Positions 35,201 to 42,083 of a stretch of DNA of 64,000 bases are shown piece after piece. The position numbers were made by a program, and so were the translations under genes. The notes beneath the pieces were generated by a model that saw nothing but the letters and a program-made list of their open reading frames with translations, was not told the DNA's origin and made no database searches. This stretch comes from Gleimia sp. 6138-11-ORH1 (GTDB taxonomy: Bacteria > Actinomycetota > Actinomycetes > Actinomycetales > Actinomycetaceae), in contig NZ_JANUXV010000002.1 in the NCBI RefSeq assembly GCF_024814355.1, positions 124,001-188,000 of the forward strand. The letters are read 5' to 3'. Each line of letters begins with the position of its first letter. Position 1 is the first letter of the stretch.

Positions 35201-35501
35201 CAGAACGGGGGTGCGTTGGGCGGAACTGTTAGATGAGAATGGGAATGGGCTACGCTTCGATGCGGGTGCTTCTTTGATTGGGATGGAGTTTTCTGCCCAA
35301 CCGTGGAGTCCCTTTGAAGTTGAAAATGCCCGCCACCTTCATGAGCTTCCCCCAAGTTCGTGTACCTGGGTGCGTCCGGCTCTTATGCGCCGGGGCGTAG
35401 GCGGAGATAATTCTTGGGGAAGCCGCACCCACCCAGAGTACTGTTTACCAACTGGAACCGAACTGAAATTTAGGTTCGCTTTCCAAGGGATCTACAAATA
35501 G
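32286..35501 (+). CDS. lacZ: Beta-galactosidase, glycoside hydrolase family 2
   Basis: The 1071-residue cytoplasmic enzyme has the five-domain LacZ layout. The sugar-binding jelly roll carries GDWDFRYYPTP and VPGHLQTNGYD, the TIM barrel has FKGVNRHEFGP and IRTSHYPNSSFFY, and the C-terminal beta-sandwich has LRWYGEGPDECYVDRRTGA. The acid/base glutamate is in SCGNES (about residue 453) and the nucleophile in CEFAHAMGNS (about 519). There is no signal peptide, so lactose or another galactoside is imported by the ABC system first. It is the last gene of the operon, followed by a hairpin terminator. Confidence 0.95.
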   Translation: MTFTLAWLSDPTKVHDQRLPARSDHRWFANETESLTESSSYEHDLCGDWDFRYYPTPQALPRFTEFSDLAKEPKWDTLSVPGHLQTNGYDRNRYTNTQYPWDGWETLPSGAVPQLHNPVGVYRKIFDAPPRIQENSRMRLRFEGAESALAVWLNGNWVGYSTDSFTPAEFDISNFLTDKENTLLVVVFMWHAGSWLEDQDFFRFSGLHRPVYLLEVPAAHVEHLQTSYQISENLQVATVSVQCEGSDSTALQLQVSDETGLIRELTYQPDSQSFNCTIENPRLWSAEDPHLYELLITVRTTAGEISEVIREKIGIRKFEIKNQLLLLNGKRLVFKGVNRHEFGPAGRVVSKEMTTRDLLALKANGINAIRTSHYPNSSFFYAECDRLGFYVIDEMNLESHGEWDRLRFENLPVEKAVPGDNPIWLVPLLDRAESMLKRDYNHPSVLIWSCGNESYGGSNLLKVANYFRKNDTRPVHYEGTFWDPRYLETTDIFSSMYVPASEIEAYLAEHRDKPYIVCEFAHAMGNSFGAVEKYLELTRKDPLFHGGFIWDFADQAVLATTAGGETYWAYGGDSGEAPHDFEFCGNGIFFADHNATPKLQEVKAVYAPFQIRVAAASVEITNEFLFTSSANYECRVSLAENGLEIAAATFETQVLPGQTKQYPLPSAVQIPVPTGSVTAAEYALTVSLHERIDREWCNAGHEVAFGQAVFRYQVDSAGELALQEVPMPGSFAARKLIESSAAPALCEVEPELPVSWLVQNKAANPTLSEASLRVVEGVHNIGVHGPQFSMLFSKVYGVPLSYRYGLPGRGPDSGRQLLLIPPKPCFWHAQTSNEKGWNSTAYDGQWLLASRYGTFCADTTNPEFSYDTEKALIRYAYDLPTSPPSKAQVTYRIEVTGRVEVEVTVSPGTGLGDMPEFGMLLAVPKELNALRWYGEGPDECYVDRRTGARLGIYESTVSAQHTPYLRPQESGNRTGVRWAELLDENGNGLRFDAGASLIGMEFSAQPWSPFEVENARHLHELPPSSCTWVRPALMRRGVGGDNSWGSRTHPEYCLPTGTELKFRFAFQGIYK

Positions 35502-35508
35502 TGATCCT

Positions 35509-35555
35509 CTAAGTTGTAGCGCCGGCTAGGAAAACTAGTTGGCGCTACAACTTAG
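35509..35555. terminator. Terminator after lacZ
   Basis: CTAAGTTGTAGCGCC (35509-35523) pairs perfectly with GGCGCTACAACTTAG (35541-35555), and an inner CTAG/CTAG extends the stem. The tail repeats as CTACAACTTAGTC(A/G)GC, a 17-nt direct repeat reaching into the stop of the convergent gene. Confidence 0.75.
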
Positions 35556-35568
35556 TCAGCACTACAAC

Positions 35569-36915
35569 TTAGTCGGCGATTAAAAAGCCGTCCTCGTCTA
35601 AAATCACTCCTGAACAGGTTTTCGCAAGCAAAATCGCAATCTGTTCTATTTCAGCGCTGGCGCGGGATCGTTCTAAACGTAGTGAACGAGTCATCCCCAG
35701 TGGATTGTCCACATTTACCTGCATATCAAAACTACTGTAAGGGTTCTGATTATCTGGAAGCCAAGTGATGCAGTATTCAACTACGCTTCCAGTGGACCAC
35801 GCCTGGTGTCTGACCGCAACTGGCAAATGCTGTTTAACTTTCGCTACGCTAATTTCAACAGCAGAGCGATTCCCCACTGACGCGCGCATGAGGTACGCCA
35901 AATAATCGATAGTTCCTTGGAGTACTTTCGCATCTGCCGATTCGGTAACTTCAGCAATAGTCTGAAGCTCGTTCTCTGGAATTACTTTCGCCAGTTCAAG
36001 TTCTTCTCGCGCAGTGAAAATCTGGGTTTCTAAAGCTTCATCAACTTGTTCTGTTACCGATTTAAGATCAGGGAAATACCCTTTTAAAAGAGTGCTTAAA
36101 TCAGTGTTATCTAACCAGCGTGGGGCAAAAACTCTTAGATTAACAGCGCTATCAGGGTCAGGCGTAATCGGAGTTTGAGGTTTTTCAGGATTCGCATTTG
36201 AAGCTACGCGCACTGCTCCGGCTAAACGTTTAGCCATCCGCAAAACAGCGTTAAGTGCGCCCAGTTCTGCTCCGGCTGGCTGCATATTCCCAAAAGAGTC
36301 TGCCCAAACACTTGGGTTTCCAATCAGCACCTTACTTACTCGGCTGCGTTCTGGAGCCACTTCAAGTACCCACACCTGCGCAAATTCGGGGTTGATATTC
36401 AACTGTTTTGCATCAGTTGTTTGGATTTCAAATGGGCCGCGCAACCGGGCGCCCTCGAAAAGGAAAAGTTCTCCGGGGGCCAGCCAGCGCGCCTGCTCCC
36501 AAATGGAAACAGCTAATGCTTCTAACTCGCGCGGATCAACTTCCGTTGTCAATAAAAGCAAGTGATTATCTGCTGCCAACGAGGACGCAAAAGGCTGCGC
36601 GTCTTCCCACCGCACTTGAAATAGCTCAGCAGCGGCTACCACGTCAGCGGCTTGTAAATCGCCTGCTTGCGTAACTGTAAGAACTGGTTCTGAATAAAAC
36701 TGATCTCCAAATAAACCTGCGTGTAAAGCAGTTGAAGTTACAGTTTCTGCGTCCGTTTCAGTAGTTTGATGAAACTCAGCCGGGGGATTAGAAAACTGAG
36801 TTCCTTTCAACTGTTCTAAGCTCTCTTGCCGCTGTGCTTGCAAATCAGCTAGACGTTCAGCAATTGACTGTCGTTTGGGAGTGGAAGAATTCTCTTCGGG
36901 AAATGATTTTGGCAT
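35569..36915 (-). CDS. Large cytoplasmic protein of unknown function
   Basis: The 448-residue protein has no signal peptide or membrane helix. It begins with a charged, Gln- and Glu-rich helix (QSIAERLADLQAQRQESLEQLKG). Two alpha/beta regions follow (about residues 70-230 and 270-448), separated by a Pro-rich linker (EKPQTPITPDPDS). I do not recognise the family. It ends 8 residues after GVILDEDG, and its start lies 35 nt after the dcd stop, so it may be co-transcribed with dcd. A dispersed octamer encodes FEGAR in the middle. Confidence 0.6.
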   Translation of the reverse strand: MPKSFPEENSSTPKRQSIAERLADLQAQRQESLEQLKGTQFSNPPAEFHQTTETDAETVTSTALHAGLFGDQFYSEPVLTVTQAGDLQAADVVAAAELFQVRWEDAQPFASSLAADNHLLLLTTEVDPRELEALAVSIWEQARWLAPGELFLFEGARLRGPFEIQTTDAKQLNINPEFAQVWVLEVAPERSRVSKVLIGNPSVWADSFGNMQPAGAELGALNAVLRMAKRLAGAVRVASNANPEKPQTPITPDPDSAVNLRVFAPRWLDNTDLSTLLKGYFPDLKSVTEQVDEALETQIFTAREELELAKVIPENELQTIAEVTESADAKVLQGTIDYLAYLMRASVGNRSAVEISVAKVKQHLPVAVRHQAWSTGSVVEYCITWLPDNQNPYSSFDMQVNVDNPLGMTRSLRLERSRASAEIEQIAILLAKTCSGVILDEDGFLIAD

Positions 36916-36949
36916 AGTTCACTTCTTAAATCGGAGTTTAAACGCAAAA

Positions 36950-37558
36950 TTACAGGCGCTGAATGGAGCTGCCATCCATTGATTCGGAAACGTAAACTCG
37001 ATGGAAATTTAAATGCGATCGGGATGCGGTTGGGCCGCGCTGCCCTTGATAGCGTGAACCGGTTGCTCCTGAACCATATGGATTTTCAGCTTCAGAGGAA
37101 AGTTGGAAGAAACAAAGTTGCCCAATCTTCATTCCCGGATAAAGCAAAATCGGCATGGTGGCCGTATTAGAAAGTTCTAAAGTTACATGCCCTGTGAAAC
37201 CTGGGTCGATAAACCCAGCGGTTGAGTGAGTAAGTAACCCCAATCTTCCCAGTGAGGATTTACCTTCCAACCGCGCAGCAATCGCATTTCCTAAAGTGAC
37301 TTTCTCATAGGTGGCGCCCAATACAAACTCACCTGGGTGTAGTACGAATGGGCGGTCGCCGGTATCAACTAAAGAAGTTAGGTCACTTTGATCAGCGGCC
37401 GGATCAATCACAGAGTACTTATGATTATTAAAAAGGCGGAAATAGCGGTCTAATCTTACATCAATACTAGCTGGCTGAAGCATTTGCGGATCCCAGGGGT
37501 CTAAGCCTATTTCCCCTGTTTCAATCCCTTGCAATATGTCTTTATCACTCAGTAGCAT
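36950..37558 (-). CDS. dcd: dCTP deaminase, bifunctional (dUMP-forming) type
   Basis: The 202-residue enzyme makes dUMP precursors for thymidylate. The active-site motif [20 protein letters not shown] (about residues 114-133) with GHVTLELSN, whose Glu is the general base, closely matches the M. tuberculosis enzyme that both deaminates dCTP and removes pyrophosphate. The C-terminal [12 protein letters not shown] lid motif is present. AAGGAAC precedes the ATG. It is a soluble trimer in characterised members. Confidence 0.95.
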   Translation of the reverse strand: MLLSDKDILQGIETGEIGLDPWDPQMLQPASIDVRLDRYFRLFNNHKYSVIDPAADQSDLTSLVDTGDRPFVLHPGEFVLGATYEKVTLGNAIAARLEGKSSLGRLGLLTHSTAGFIDPGFTGHVTLELSNTATMPILLYPGMKIGQLCFFQLSSEAENPYGSGATGSRYQGQRGPTASRSHLNFHRVYVSESMDGSSIQRL

Positions 37559-37643
37559 CTTTGTTCCTTACCTAATACTTTTATCTAAGCCTATTGTGCC
37601 CTGTAGATAAGGGTCTTGCCTATAGTTTTCAAAAAATCGTAAG

Positions 37644-38048
37644 CTACTCTACGCCCTCGGCAATTTTTGCTCGCTTCAGTTGAATTGATCCGTCTTGGAA
37701 AGCGAAAAAGTGGAGGTTTGCTCCCGTTACAGAGGCTTTATCCCCCGGAGAGGGAACTTGTTTTACAATCACCCAAGCTTCTGGTTGCCGCGTGTACCAA
37801 CCGTCTTTTGCACCCAGAAATTTGCCACTTCCTTGGGCGGTAAACTCAAACTGTTGAAAACCAGCTGCAGAGAGCACTTCTTTAGCTTCCGCAATAGAAA
37901 GCCAGCGAACATCCGGAACCACTGCTCGGTCAGCTTCTACCGTTCGGTTTGTTTGCAAAACCCAAAAGAGGATTCCCAGCGCCACTAAAGCAGAAAATGC
38001 CATGATAATGTAATCCGCCCAATCGGCTTTCTTAAAACGCTCTCCCAT
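37644..38048 (-). CDS. Single-pass membrane protein with PASTA-like domain
   Basis: The 134-residue protein has a short cytoplasmic start, one membrane helix (YIIMAFSALVALGILFWVLQ, about 13-32) and an extracellular domain. VVPDVRWLSIAEAKEVLSAAGF followed by KQVPSPGDKASVTGANLHFFAF gives the PASTA layout of PDV, helix, and Q-P-G. PASTA domains bind peptidoglycan fragments or beta-lactams, but usually occur in several copies on kinases or PBPs, so a stand-alone one is unusual. A dispersed octamer overlaps its last codons. Confidence 0.7.
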   Translation of the reverse strand: MGERFKKADWADYIIMAFSALVALGILFWVLQTNRTVEADRAVVPDVRWLSIAEAKEVLSAAGFQQFEFTAQGSGKFLGAKDGWYTRQPEAWVIVKQVPSPGDKASVTGANLHFFAFQDGSIQLKRAKIAEGVE

Positions 38049-38154
38049 TGGTGAACCTCCTCTAAGACTAGAATTCTACTTTATATTGTTTGCAACCTAA
38101 CCTAAACTCAACCACCCGACGCCCTGCAGACTGAGCGGGTACAGGGGCTAATGA

Positions 38155-38334
38155 TTAGGCGGGGTGATATTTCCGTTCTTGCCAGGCGGCAACATCAAAC
38201 CCAACAAGCAGAAGTCCACGGAAAAGATCGATGGCGTGGTCGCCACGATTATGGCTCTGGGCCGCGTAATCCGACGCGGCAACAATTACCCCGCGGGTTC
38301 AGTCTACTACGAGCGCGGGATGCTGGCGCTATGA
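38155..38334 (+). pseudogene. Remnant of a phage terminase large subunit (C-terminus only)
   Basis: An open frame without a proper start encodes about 59 residues. They include GGNIKPNKQKSTEKIDGVVA and then TIMALGRVIRRG, the well-conserved C-terminal region of phage large terminases. The frame opens just after a stop at 38152 and ends with its own TGA. No head, tail or integrase genes remain nearby. The base composition looks more GC-rich than the flanks. It is a prophage scar. Confidence 0.78.
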
Positions 38335-38525
38335 GCACGCGCATGGACGAATACGCCAAAGCCTGTGCCAATCAATCCCAAGATAGAATAGGCAACGCTG
38401 CAGATGAGGGCTGAATCGTTGTAGTGCACGAATAGTGTAGGCAAGAACCCGAGGAACGGGGTCAGGAGCCACCGCCAGCCGAAACCATGACGTACCCCAT
38501 GACACACCCCATCGATAACACTCAA
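38307..38525 (-). CDS. Possible small membrane protein or gene fragment
   Basis: A 72-residue frame has a strongly hydrophobic middle (about residues 18-58, two helices; GWRWLLTPFLGFLPTLFVHY near the start). It overlaps the terminase remnant on the opposite strand by 28 nt, so its 3' end may be artificial. I do not recognise the family. It could be a decayed accessory gene of the former prophage. Confidence 0.35.
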   Translation of the reverse strand: MSVIDGVCHGVRHGFGWRWLLTPFLGFLPTLFVHYNDSALICSVAYSILGLIGTGFGVFVHARAHSASIPRS

Positions 38526-38702
38526 AAAGACGGGGTGTTGAAAGCTGAGGCTGGACCGGTGAAGATCTGACTTAACTCACCTGCCGCCAGTAAAAGTGGG
38601 CTTAACCGAATTTAGTGAACATTCTTCCTGGGGAACTGCTGGAGGATAGAAACAGGCTGAGTCGCCTATTGCGTCACTGGTCTATTGACGATGCCATGCC
38701 TA

Positions 38703-39152
38703 TTAAGATTTAGATTTGAGAATGCTCAATATTTCTCGAACCACGTATCTCAGTGAACGTTTCGGTACTTTATTGAGTGTGGAATCCAGAGTTTCTAATG
38801 CGGACGTCAAATCGGCAAGTGTTGCGCATTTGCAAGTTTCGTTCTGATTTGTAATATCGTCAATCAAAATCCCAACTACCTTAGAATCTTCGTTGTAAAA
38901 CATAGCTACTATTTCTTGTCCTACCCCAAAAGCGATTGTGGGCATGAGGATAAATAAAATAATCGATAAATCTATTGGTTTTGAATCTGGATATTGTGGA
39001 ACGATGGCTATAATCATTGAAATCAGCCCAAAGGTTATTGGAAGCAGCCTAATGATTATCGAAGAAGAGACCATTGTGCGATGAGCTTTAGCCTTAGAAC
39101 ATTGTTCGTCAGTTAGTTTTATAGGCACATCACGATTAAGAATTTGCGTCAT
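38703..39152 (-). CDS. Membrane protein of unknown function in the prophage scar
   Basis: The 149-residue protein has two adjacent hydrophobic helices (about residues 29-50 and 60-85) flanked by a charged start and a C-terminal cytoplasmic domain of about 60 residues with a CKC pair. Its AT content is visibly higher than that of the core genes, which suggests acquired DNA. The start overlaps the small upstream frame by 17 nt, so the two may be translated together. I do not recognise the family. Confidence 0.5.
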   Translation of the reverse strand: MTQILNRDVPIKLTDEQCSKAKAHRTMVSSSIIIRLLPITFGLISMIIAIVPQYPDSKPIDLSIILFILMPTIAFGVGQEIVAMFYNEDSKVVGILIDDITNQNETCKCATLADLTSALETLDSTLNKVPKRSLRYVVREILSILKSKS

Positions 39153-39327
39153 CTTTTTCTCTATGCGATGGTTGGCGATTTTTTCTTGAGCATCGAAAAT
39201 TAAAGGGATTGAGCTTAGACCGGTAGAAATAACTTAGACCGGCAGAAATAAAGGGCATGAAAAAGAGAACAACTGTAACAATAACTGCTACCGGCAGAAT
39301 AGATTCCTTAACAGCTCCTGCTATCAT
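39136..39327 (-). CDS. Possible 63-residue single-helix membrane protein
   Basis: The frame starts MIAGAVKESILPVAVIVTVV, which forms one membrane helix, followed by a basic tail. AAGG lies 8 nt before the ATG. It overlaps the next gene by 17 nt. Within it the DNA has a near-perfect direct repeat (GACCGG(T/C)AGAAATAA, about 39218 and 39238). The coding status is uncertain. Confidence 0.35.
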   Translation of the reverse strand: MIAGAVKESILPVAVIVTVVLFFMPFISAGLSYFYRSKLNPFNFRCSRKNRQPSHREKDDANS

Positions 39328-39500
39328 GTGGATGCCTTGGACTGACTGATTCTACTTTGGTTTGAAGATTGGATTAGAAGGTGAGCGTGGATTCAGGTCG
39401 GGGCTAACGCGCTACAAACTAGCTAACGCGACCAGTTTTCTTAACCTCTTGGGACATACCCTCTAACGCAAACGCCGTTTTGTCATTATCGGCGTCCAAG

Positions 39501-39574
39501 TGGAGCGGGTGACGGGAATCGAACCCGCCTCTACAGCTTGGGAAGCTGTCATTCTACCGATGAACTACACCCGC
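39501..39574 (-). tRNA. tRNA-Gly(CCC), CCA encoded
   Basis: Acceptor GCGGGTG pairs with CACCCGC, the anticodon stem is ACAGC/GCTGT with loop TTCCCAA giving CCC, and the T arm is GCGGGTTCGATTCCCGT. Discriminator T is followed by CCA. The prophage scar lies directly beyond its 3' end, the usual integration side of tRNA-targeting phages. Confidence 0.95.
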
Positions 39575-39620
39575 AGATGTGGATAAACACAACAGAATAA
39601 TCATACCCCTAAGACGTATT

Positions 39621-39656
39621 TTGCTTCAACATGACAGAATGAATATATGAGTGAAA
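39621..39656 (+). promoter_or_regulatory. Promoter giving a leaderless MutT transcript
   Basis: TTGCTT (39621-39626) and TATATG (39644-39649) are separated by exactly 17 bp. Transcription would begin 6-7 nt later, at the ATG at 39656 (third codon after the upstream ATG at 39647), which has no ribosome site. Confidence 0.6.
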
Positions 39657-40096
39657 TGAAACGCCCGGTGGTGGCAGCAGCAATTTTTGATACTTGTGCG
39701 ACACAGCCAAAAATCCTCTGCGCACAACGTGCTTACCCTGAGGCTTTGCGGGGAAAGTGGGAGCTTCCCGGTGGAAAAGCTGAACTTGGGGAGAGTCTGG
39801 AAGCTGCTTTGCAAAGAGAGATTTCTGAAGAGTTGGGTGCGCAGATAGTTTTACATGAGCCGGTGCTTTCTTCTTTGCTTCCGCAAGGGGCGTGGCCGAT
39901 TCTCCAAGGGCGGGTCATGTATGTTTGGTTGGCGACAATCGTTTCTGGTGGTAATCCTCCGCAGGCTTTGGAAGATCATTTGCAGGTGCGTTGGTGTACT
40001 TTAGCGCAGGCGAGAGAACTTGAGTGGTTAGCTCCTAATATTTCGATTATGGAAGCGGCTTTTTCACTCTTGCAAGAAAAGCGGTTTCAGCGGTAG
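39656..40096 (+). CDS. MutT-type NUDIX hydrolase
   Basis: This protein of about 146 residues cleaves nucleoside-diphosphate-linked substrates. Its NUDIX box is complete (GGKAELGESLEAALQREISE then ELGA, about residues 39-62), preceded by GKWELP. The layout is that of MutT/NudG-like enzymes acting on oxidised dGTP or CTP. An ATG at 39647 would overlap the -10 element of its own promoter, so the start is placed at 39656 (MKRPVVAAAIF), which matches the usual short N-terminus. The transcript is probably leaderless. Confidence 0.88.
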   Translation: MKRPVVAAAIFDTCATQPKILCAQRAYPEALRGKWELPGGKAELGESLEAALQREISEELGAQIVLHEPVLSSLLPQGAWPILQGRVMYVWLATIVSGGNPPQALEDHLQVRWCTLAQARELEWLAPNISIMEAAFSLLQEKRFQR

Positions 40097-40120
40097 GCAG
40101 CGGCTATACTCTCCCCTCCT

Positions 40121-40185
40121 CACTTCACCTCACATCACTTCACTTCACATCACCTCACCTCACCTCACCTCACCTCACCTCACCC
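40121..40185. repeat. Pentanucleotide tandem array (CACCT/CACTT/CACAT), 13 units
   Basis: Thirteen consecutive 5-nt units of the form CACNY run from 40121 to 40185, the last seven nearly uniform CACCT. The array ends 5 nt before the left arm of the TetR operator. Slippage here would change the spacing upstream of the tetR promoter. It is not coding in any plausible gene. Confidence 0.85.
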
Positions 40186-40190
40186 GATGA

Positions 40191-40228
40191 TTATGACATC
40201 CTGTCCTGAATGTGTCATAATACGCCTA
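40191..40228. promoter_or_regulatory. Promoter-operator of the tetR-type gene, leaderless
   Basis: TTATGACA (40191-40198) and TGTCATAA (40213-40220) form a perfect 8-bp inverted repeat with a 14-bp centre. The -35 (ATGACA, 40193-40198) and -10 (CATAAT, 40216-40221) are 17 bp apart and lie within or beside the arms. The start point falls on the ATG at 40228. The layout suggests autorepression. Confidence 0.7.
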
Positions 40229-40947
40229 TGCCTAAAATTGTTGGTGTAACTATTGATGAACATCGCGAGCTGACGCGCCAAGCACTTTTTACTGCTCTTT
40301 CTAACCTGCTTAAAGAGCAGAGTTTTGAGACTATCACCATGGCGCAGATTTCCCGCCGAGCCAAGGTGGGGCGCACTGCTGTTTATAATCACTTTGCTGA
40401 TAAAGAAACGTTGTTATTGGAGTTAATGAGTGCCACTACTCAGCAGTTCAGTAAGATTTTGGCGGAAGCTCTTGAGGTTGTTGATGACCCGTTGCAAAAG
40501 CTTCGGATTTATATTCGCTCTCAGTTGGAGTTGAAGCACCACTATCATTTGGGGGAAGGTCTTAATCTGCGTTCTTTGGCGGCGGGGAGAGATACTTCTA
40601 AGTTGCGTGAGCACGCGCAGATCCTCGATCAGATTTTGACGCATTTGCTGCAGCTTGCTCATCGTGCTGGTGAGATTCAGATGCCTTCACCGCAAACTAA
40701 TTCTTTAATCCAGGCTTGTATTTCTGGTCAGCTAGTTCCTTCTCATCCGATGCAAAAGGCTCGTGTTATTGGGGAAACTGAGGCTTTTATTTTGCGGGCT
40801 TTGGGTGCTAATGAGCAGGCGTTGCGTAATATTGATCCGCGAGTGTCAGAGCTAAAGTTTATCTTTTCTGACGATGATGAAGAAGTTTTCGAAGATGTGG
40901 ATGAGGGAAATAGCACTTATCTGCGCTGTCCGGTGCATGTTTCTTAG
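40228..40947 (+). CDS. TetR-family transcriptional regulator
   Basis: The 239-residue protein has an N-terminal TetR DNA-binding domain (about residues 10-60, with FETITMAQISRRAKVGRTAV and YNHFADKETLL). A variable helical ligand domain follows, and the protein ends in an acidic tail (SDDDEEVFEDVDEGNS). An ATG at 40210 would lie within the promoter, so the ATG at 40228 (MPKIVGVTIDEHREL) is chosen. No transporter lies beside it. Its target beyond its own promoter is not visible here. Confidence 0.88.
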   Translation: MPKIVGVTIDEHRELTRQALFTALSNLLKEQSFETITMAQISRRAKVGRTAVYNHFADKETLLLELMSATTQQFSKILAEALEVVDDPLQKLRIYIRSQLELKHHYHLGEGLNLRSLAAGRDTSKLREHAQILDQILTHLLQLAHRAGEIQMPSPQTNSLIQACISGQLVPSHPMQKARVIGETEAFILRALGANEQALRNIDPRVSELKFIFSDDDEEVFEDVDEGNSTYLRCPVHVS

Positions 40948-40987
40948 TTCCCCGTTGTTTTCCGGTTTTTCTCTATCTGTTTTTAGT

Positions 40988-41030
40988 TATTTTTAGGGGC
41001 AATTCCCAGTGGGAATTGCCCCTAAAAATA
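40988..41030. terminator. Bidirectional terminator between tetR and trx
   Basis: TATTTTTAGGGGCAATTCCC (40988-41007) pairs perfectly with GGGAATTGCCCCTAAAAATA (41011-41030) around a 3-nt loop. T-runs on both sides serve both convergent genes. Confidence 0.92.
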
Positions 41031-41057
41031 GTTTTATTTATCGCGTGAGCTTGCGTT

Positions 41058-41432
41058 TTATTCTGCGGCAGATGCTTCGCCTTCGGCGATTTCTTTGCGT
41101 ACTTCGTCCATATCTAGAGCTTTGATTTGGGTGATGAGGTCATCCAGGTCGCCGCCTTGGAGTACGCCGGAGTGGCGGAATAGGGCGATGCCGTCACGGA
41201 AAGCCATTAGGGTTGGAATGGATTGGATCTGCGCTGCAGCTGCCATCTGCTGTTCTTTTTCGGTGTCTACTTTGCCGAATACTACGTCTGGGTGACGTTC
41301 GGAGGCTTCTTCAAAGATGGGGCCGAACATGCGGCATGGTCCGCACCAAGCTGCCCAGAAATCAACCAGAACAATGCCTTCTTTTTCTACAGTTTCGCCG
41401 AATGATTCGTAAGTAAAATCTACAGTTGCCAT
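41058..41432 (-). CDS. trxA: Thioredoxin
   Basis: The 124-residue thioredoxin-fold protein carries the active-site motif WCGPC (about residues 29-33) in LVDFWAAWCGPCRMFGP, the cis-Pro loop SIPTL near 75, and a longer acidic C-terminal helix than E. coli TrxA. It can donate electrons to MsrB and other reductases. AAGGAAG precedes the ATG. It stands alone between terminators. Confidence 0.92.
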   Translation of the reverse strand: MATVDFTYESFGETVEKEGIVLVDFWAAWCGPCRMFGPIFEEASERHPDVVFGKVDTEKEQQMAAAAQIQSIPTLMAFRDGIALFRHSGVLQGGDLDDLITQIKALDMDEVRKEIAEGEASAAE

Positions 41433-41489
41433 TATCTTCCTTTATGGTTCGTAGTGATTGTATAAGTTTAGTTTAGTCTAGTTTTTTCT

Positions 41490-42083
41490 TTATTGCCCGA
41501 TGAGACGGCGTCCTTCAAAGGCTCTTCCTAAAGTGATTTCGTCAGCGTATTCTAAGTCTCCGCCCACAGGTAGTCCCAGGGCCAGGCGAGAGGCAGGGAC
41601 GGTGATTGCTTCCAGGGTGCGGGCCAGGTAGCTGGCGGTGGCTTCTCCTTCGATATTTGGGTCGGTTGCGATAATAACTTCTTTTACTCCGCTTAACCGG
41701 CTAAATAGTTGGCGCATTCGCAGTTGGTCTGGGCCGATTCCTTTCATCGGGTCAATAGCGCCGCCGAGGACGTGGTAGAGGCCTCTGTATGAGCCTGTTC
41801 GTTCGATGACTTCAATGTCTTTAGCTTCTTCAACTACGCAGATTAAAGTTTGATCCCTGCGTGGGTCAGCACAAATGCGACACTGTTCCATTTCTGAGAT
41901 GTTTCCGCAGTTTTCGCAGAATCGGACTTTATCTTTCACGGCTTTAAGTGCGTTTGCCAGTCGCATTACGTCTGCCGAGTCTGCGCTGAGAATATGAAAG
42001 GCGATACGCAGGGCTGATTTTGGTCCGACTCCAGGCAGTGCACCCAGTTCGTCAATCAGATCTTGAACGGCACCTTCGTACAT
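41490..42083 (-). CDS. recR: Recombination mediator protein RecR
   Basis: RecR works with RecF and RecO to load RecA at gaps. The 197 residues show the helix-hairpin-helix [17 protein letters not shown], the zinc finger [16 protein letters not shown] (about 57-72) and the Toprim domain ([20 protein letters not shown]). Its ATG overlaps the dnaX stop by one base, and the AGAAGG site lies inside dnaX. The dnaX-recR order is conserved in bacteria. Confidence 0.96.
   Translation of the reverse strand: MYEGAVQDLIDELGALPGVGPKSALRIAFHILSADSADVMRLANALKAVKDKVRFCENCGNISEMEQCRICADPRRDQTLICVVEEAKDIEVIERTGSYRGLYHVLGGAIDPMKGIGPDQLRMRQLFSRLSGVKEVIIATDPNIEGEATASYLARTLEAITVPASRLALGLPVGGDLEYADEITLGRAFEGRRLIGQ

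Noticed and set aside
38488-38577. Short plus-strand frame starting MTYPMTHPID
   Set aside because: It has only about 28 codons and no ribosome site, lies opposite another doubtful frame, and is in decayed DNA.
40121-40185. CRISPR-like array
   Set aside because: The units are 5 nt long and contiguous, with no spacers and no cas genes nearby. It is a microsatellite.
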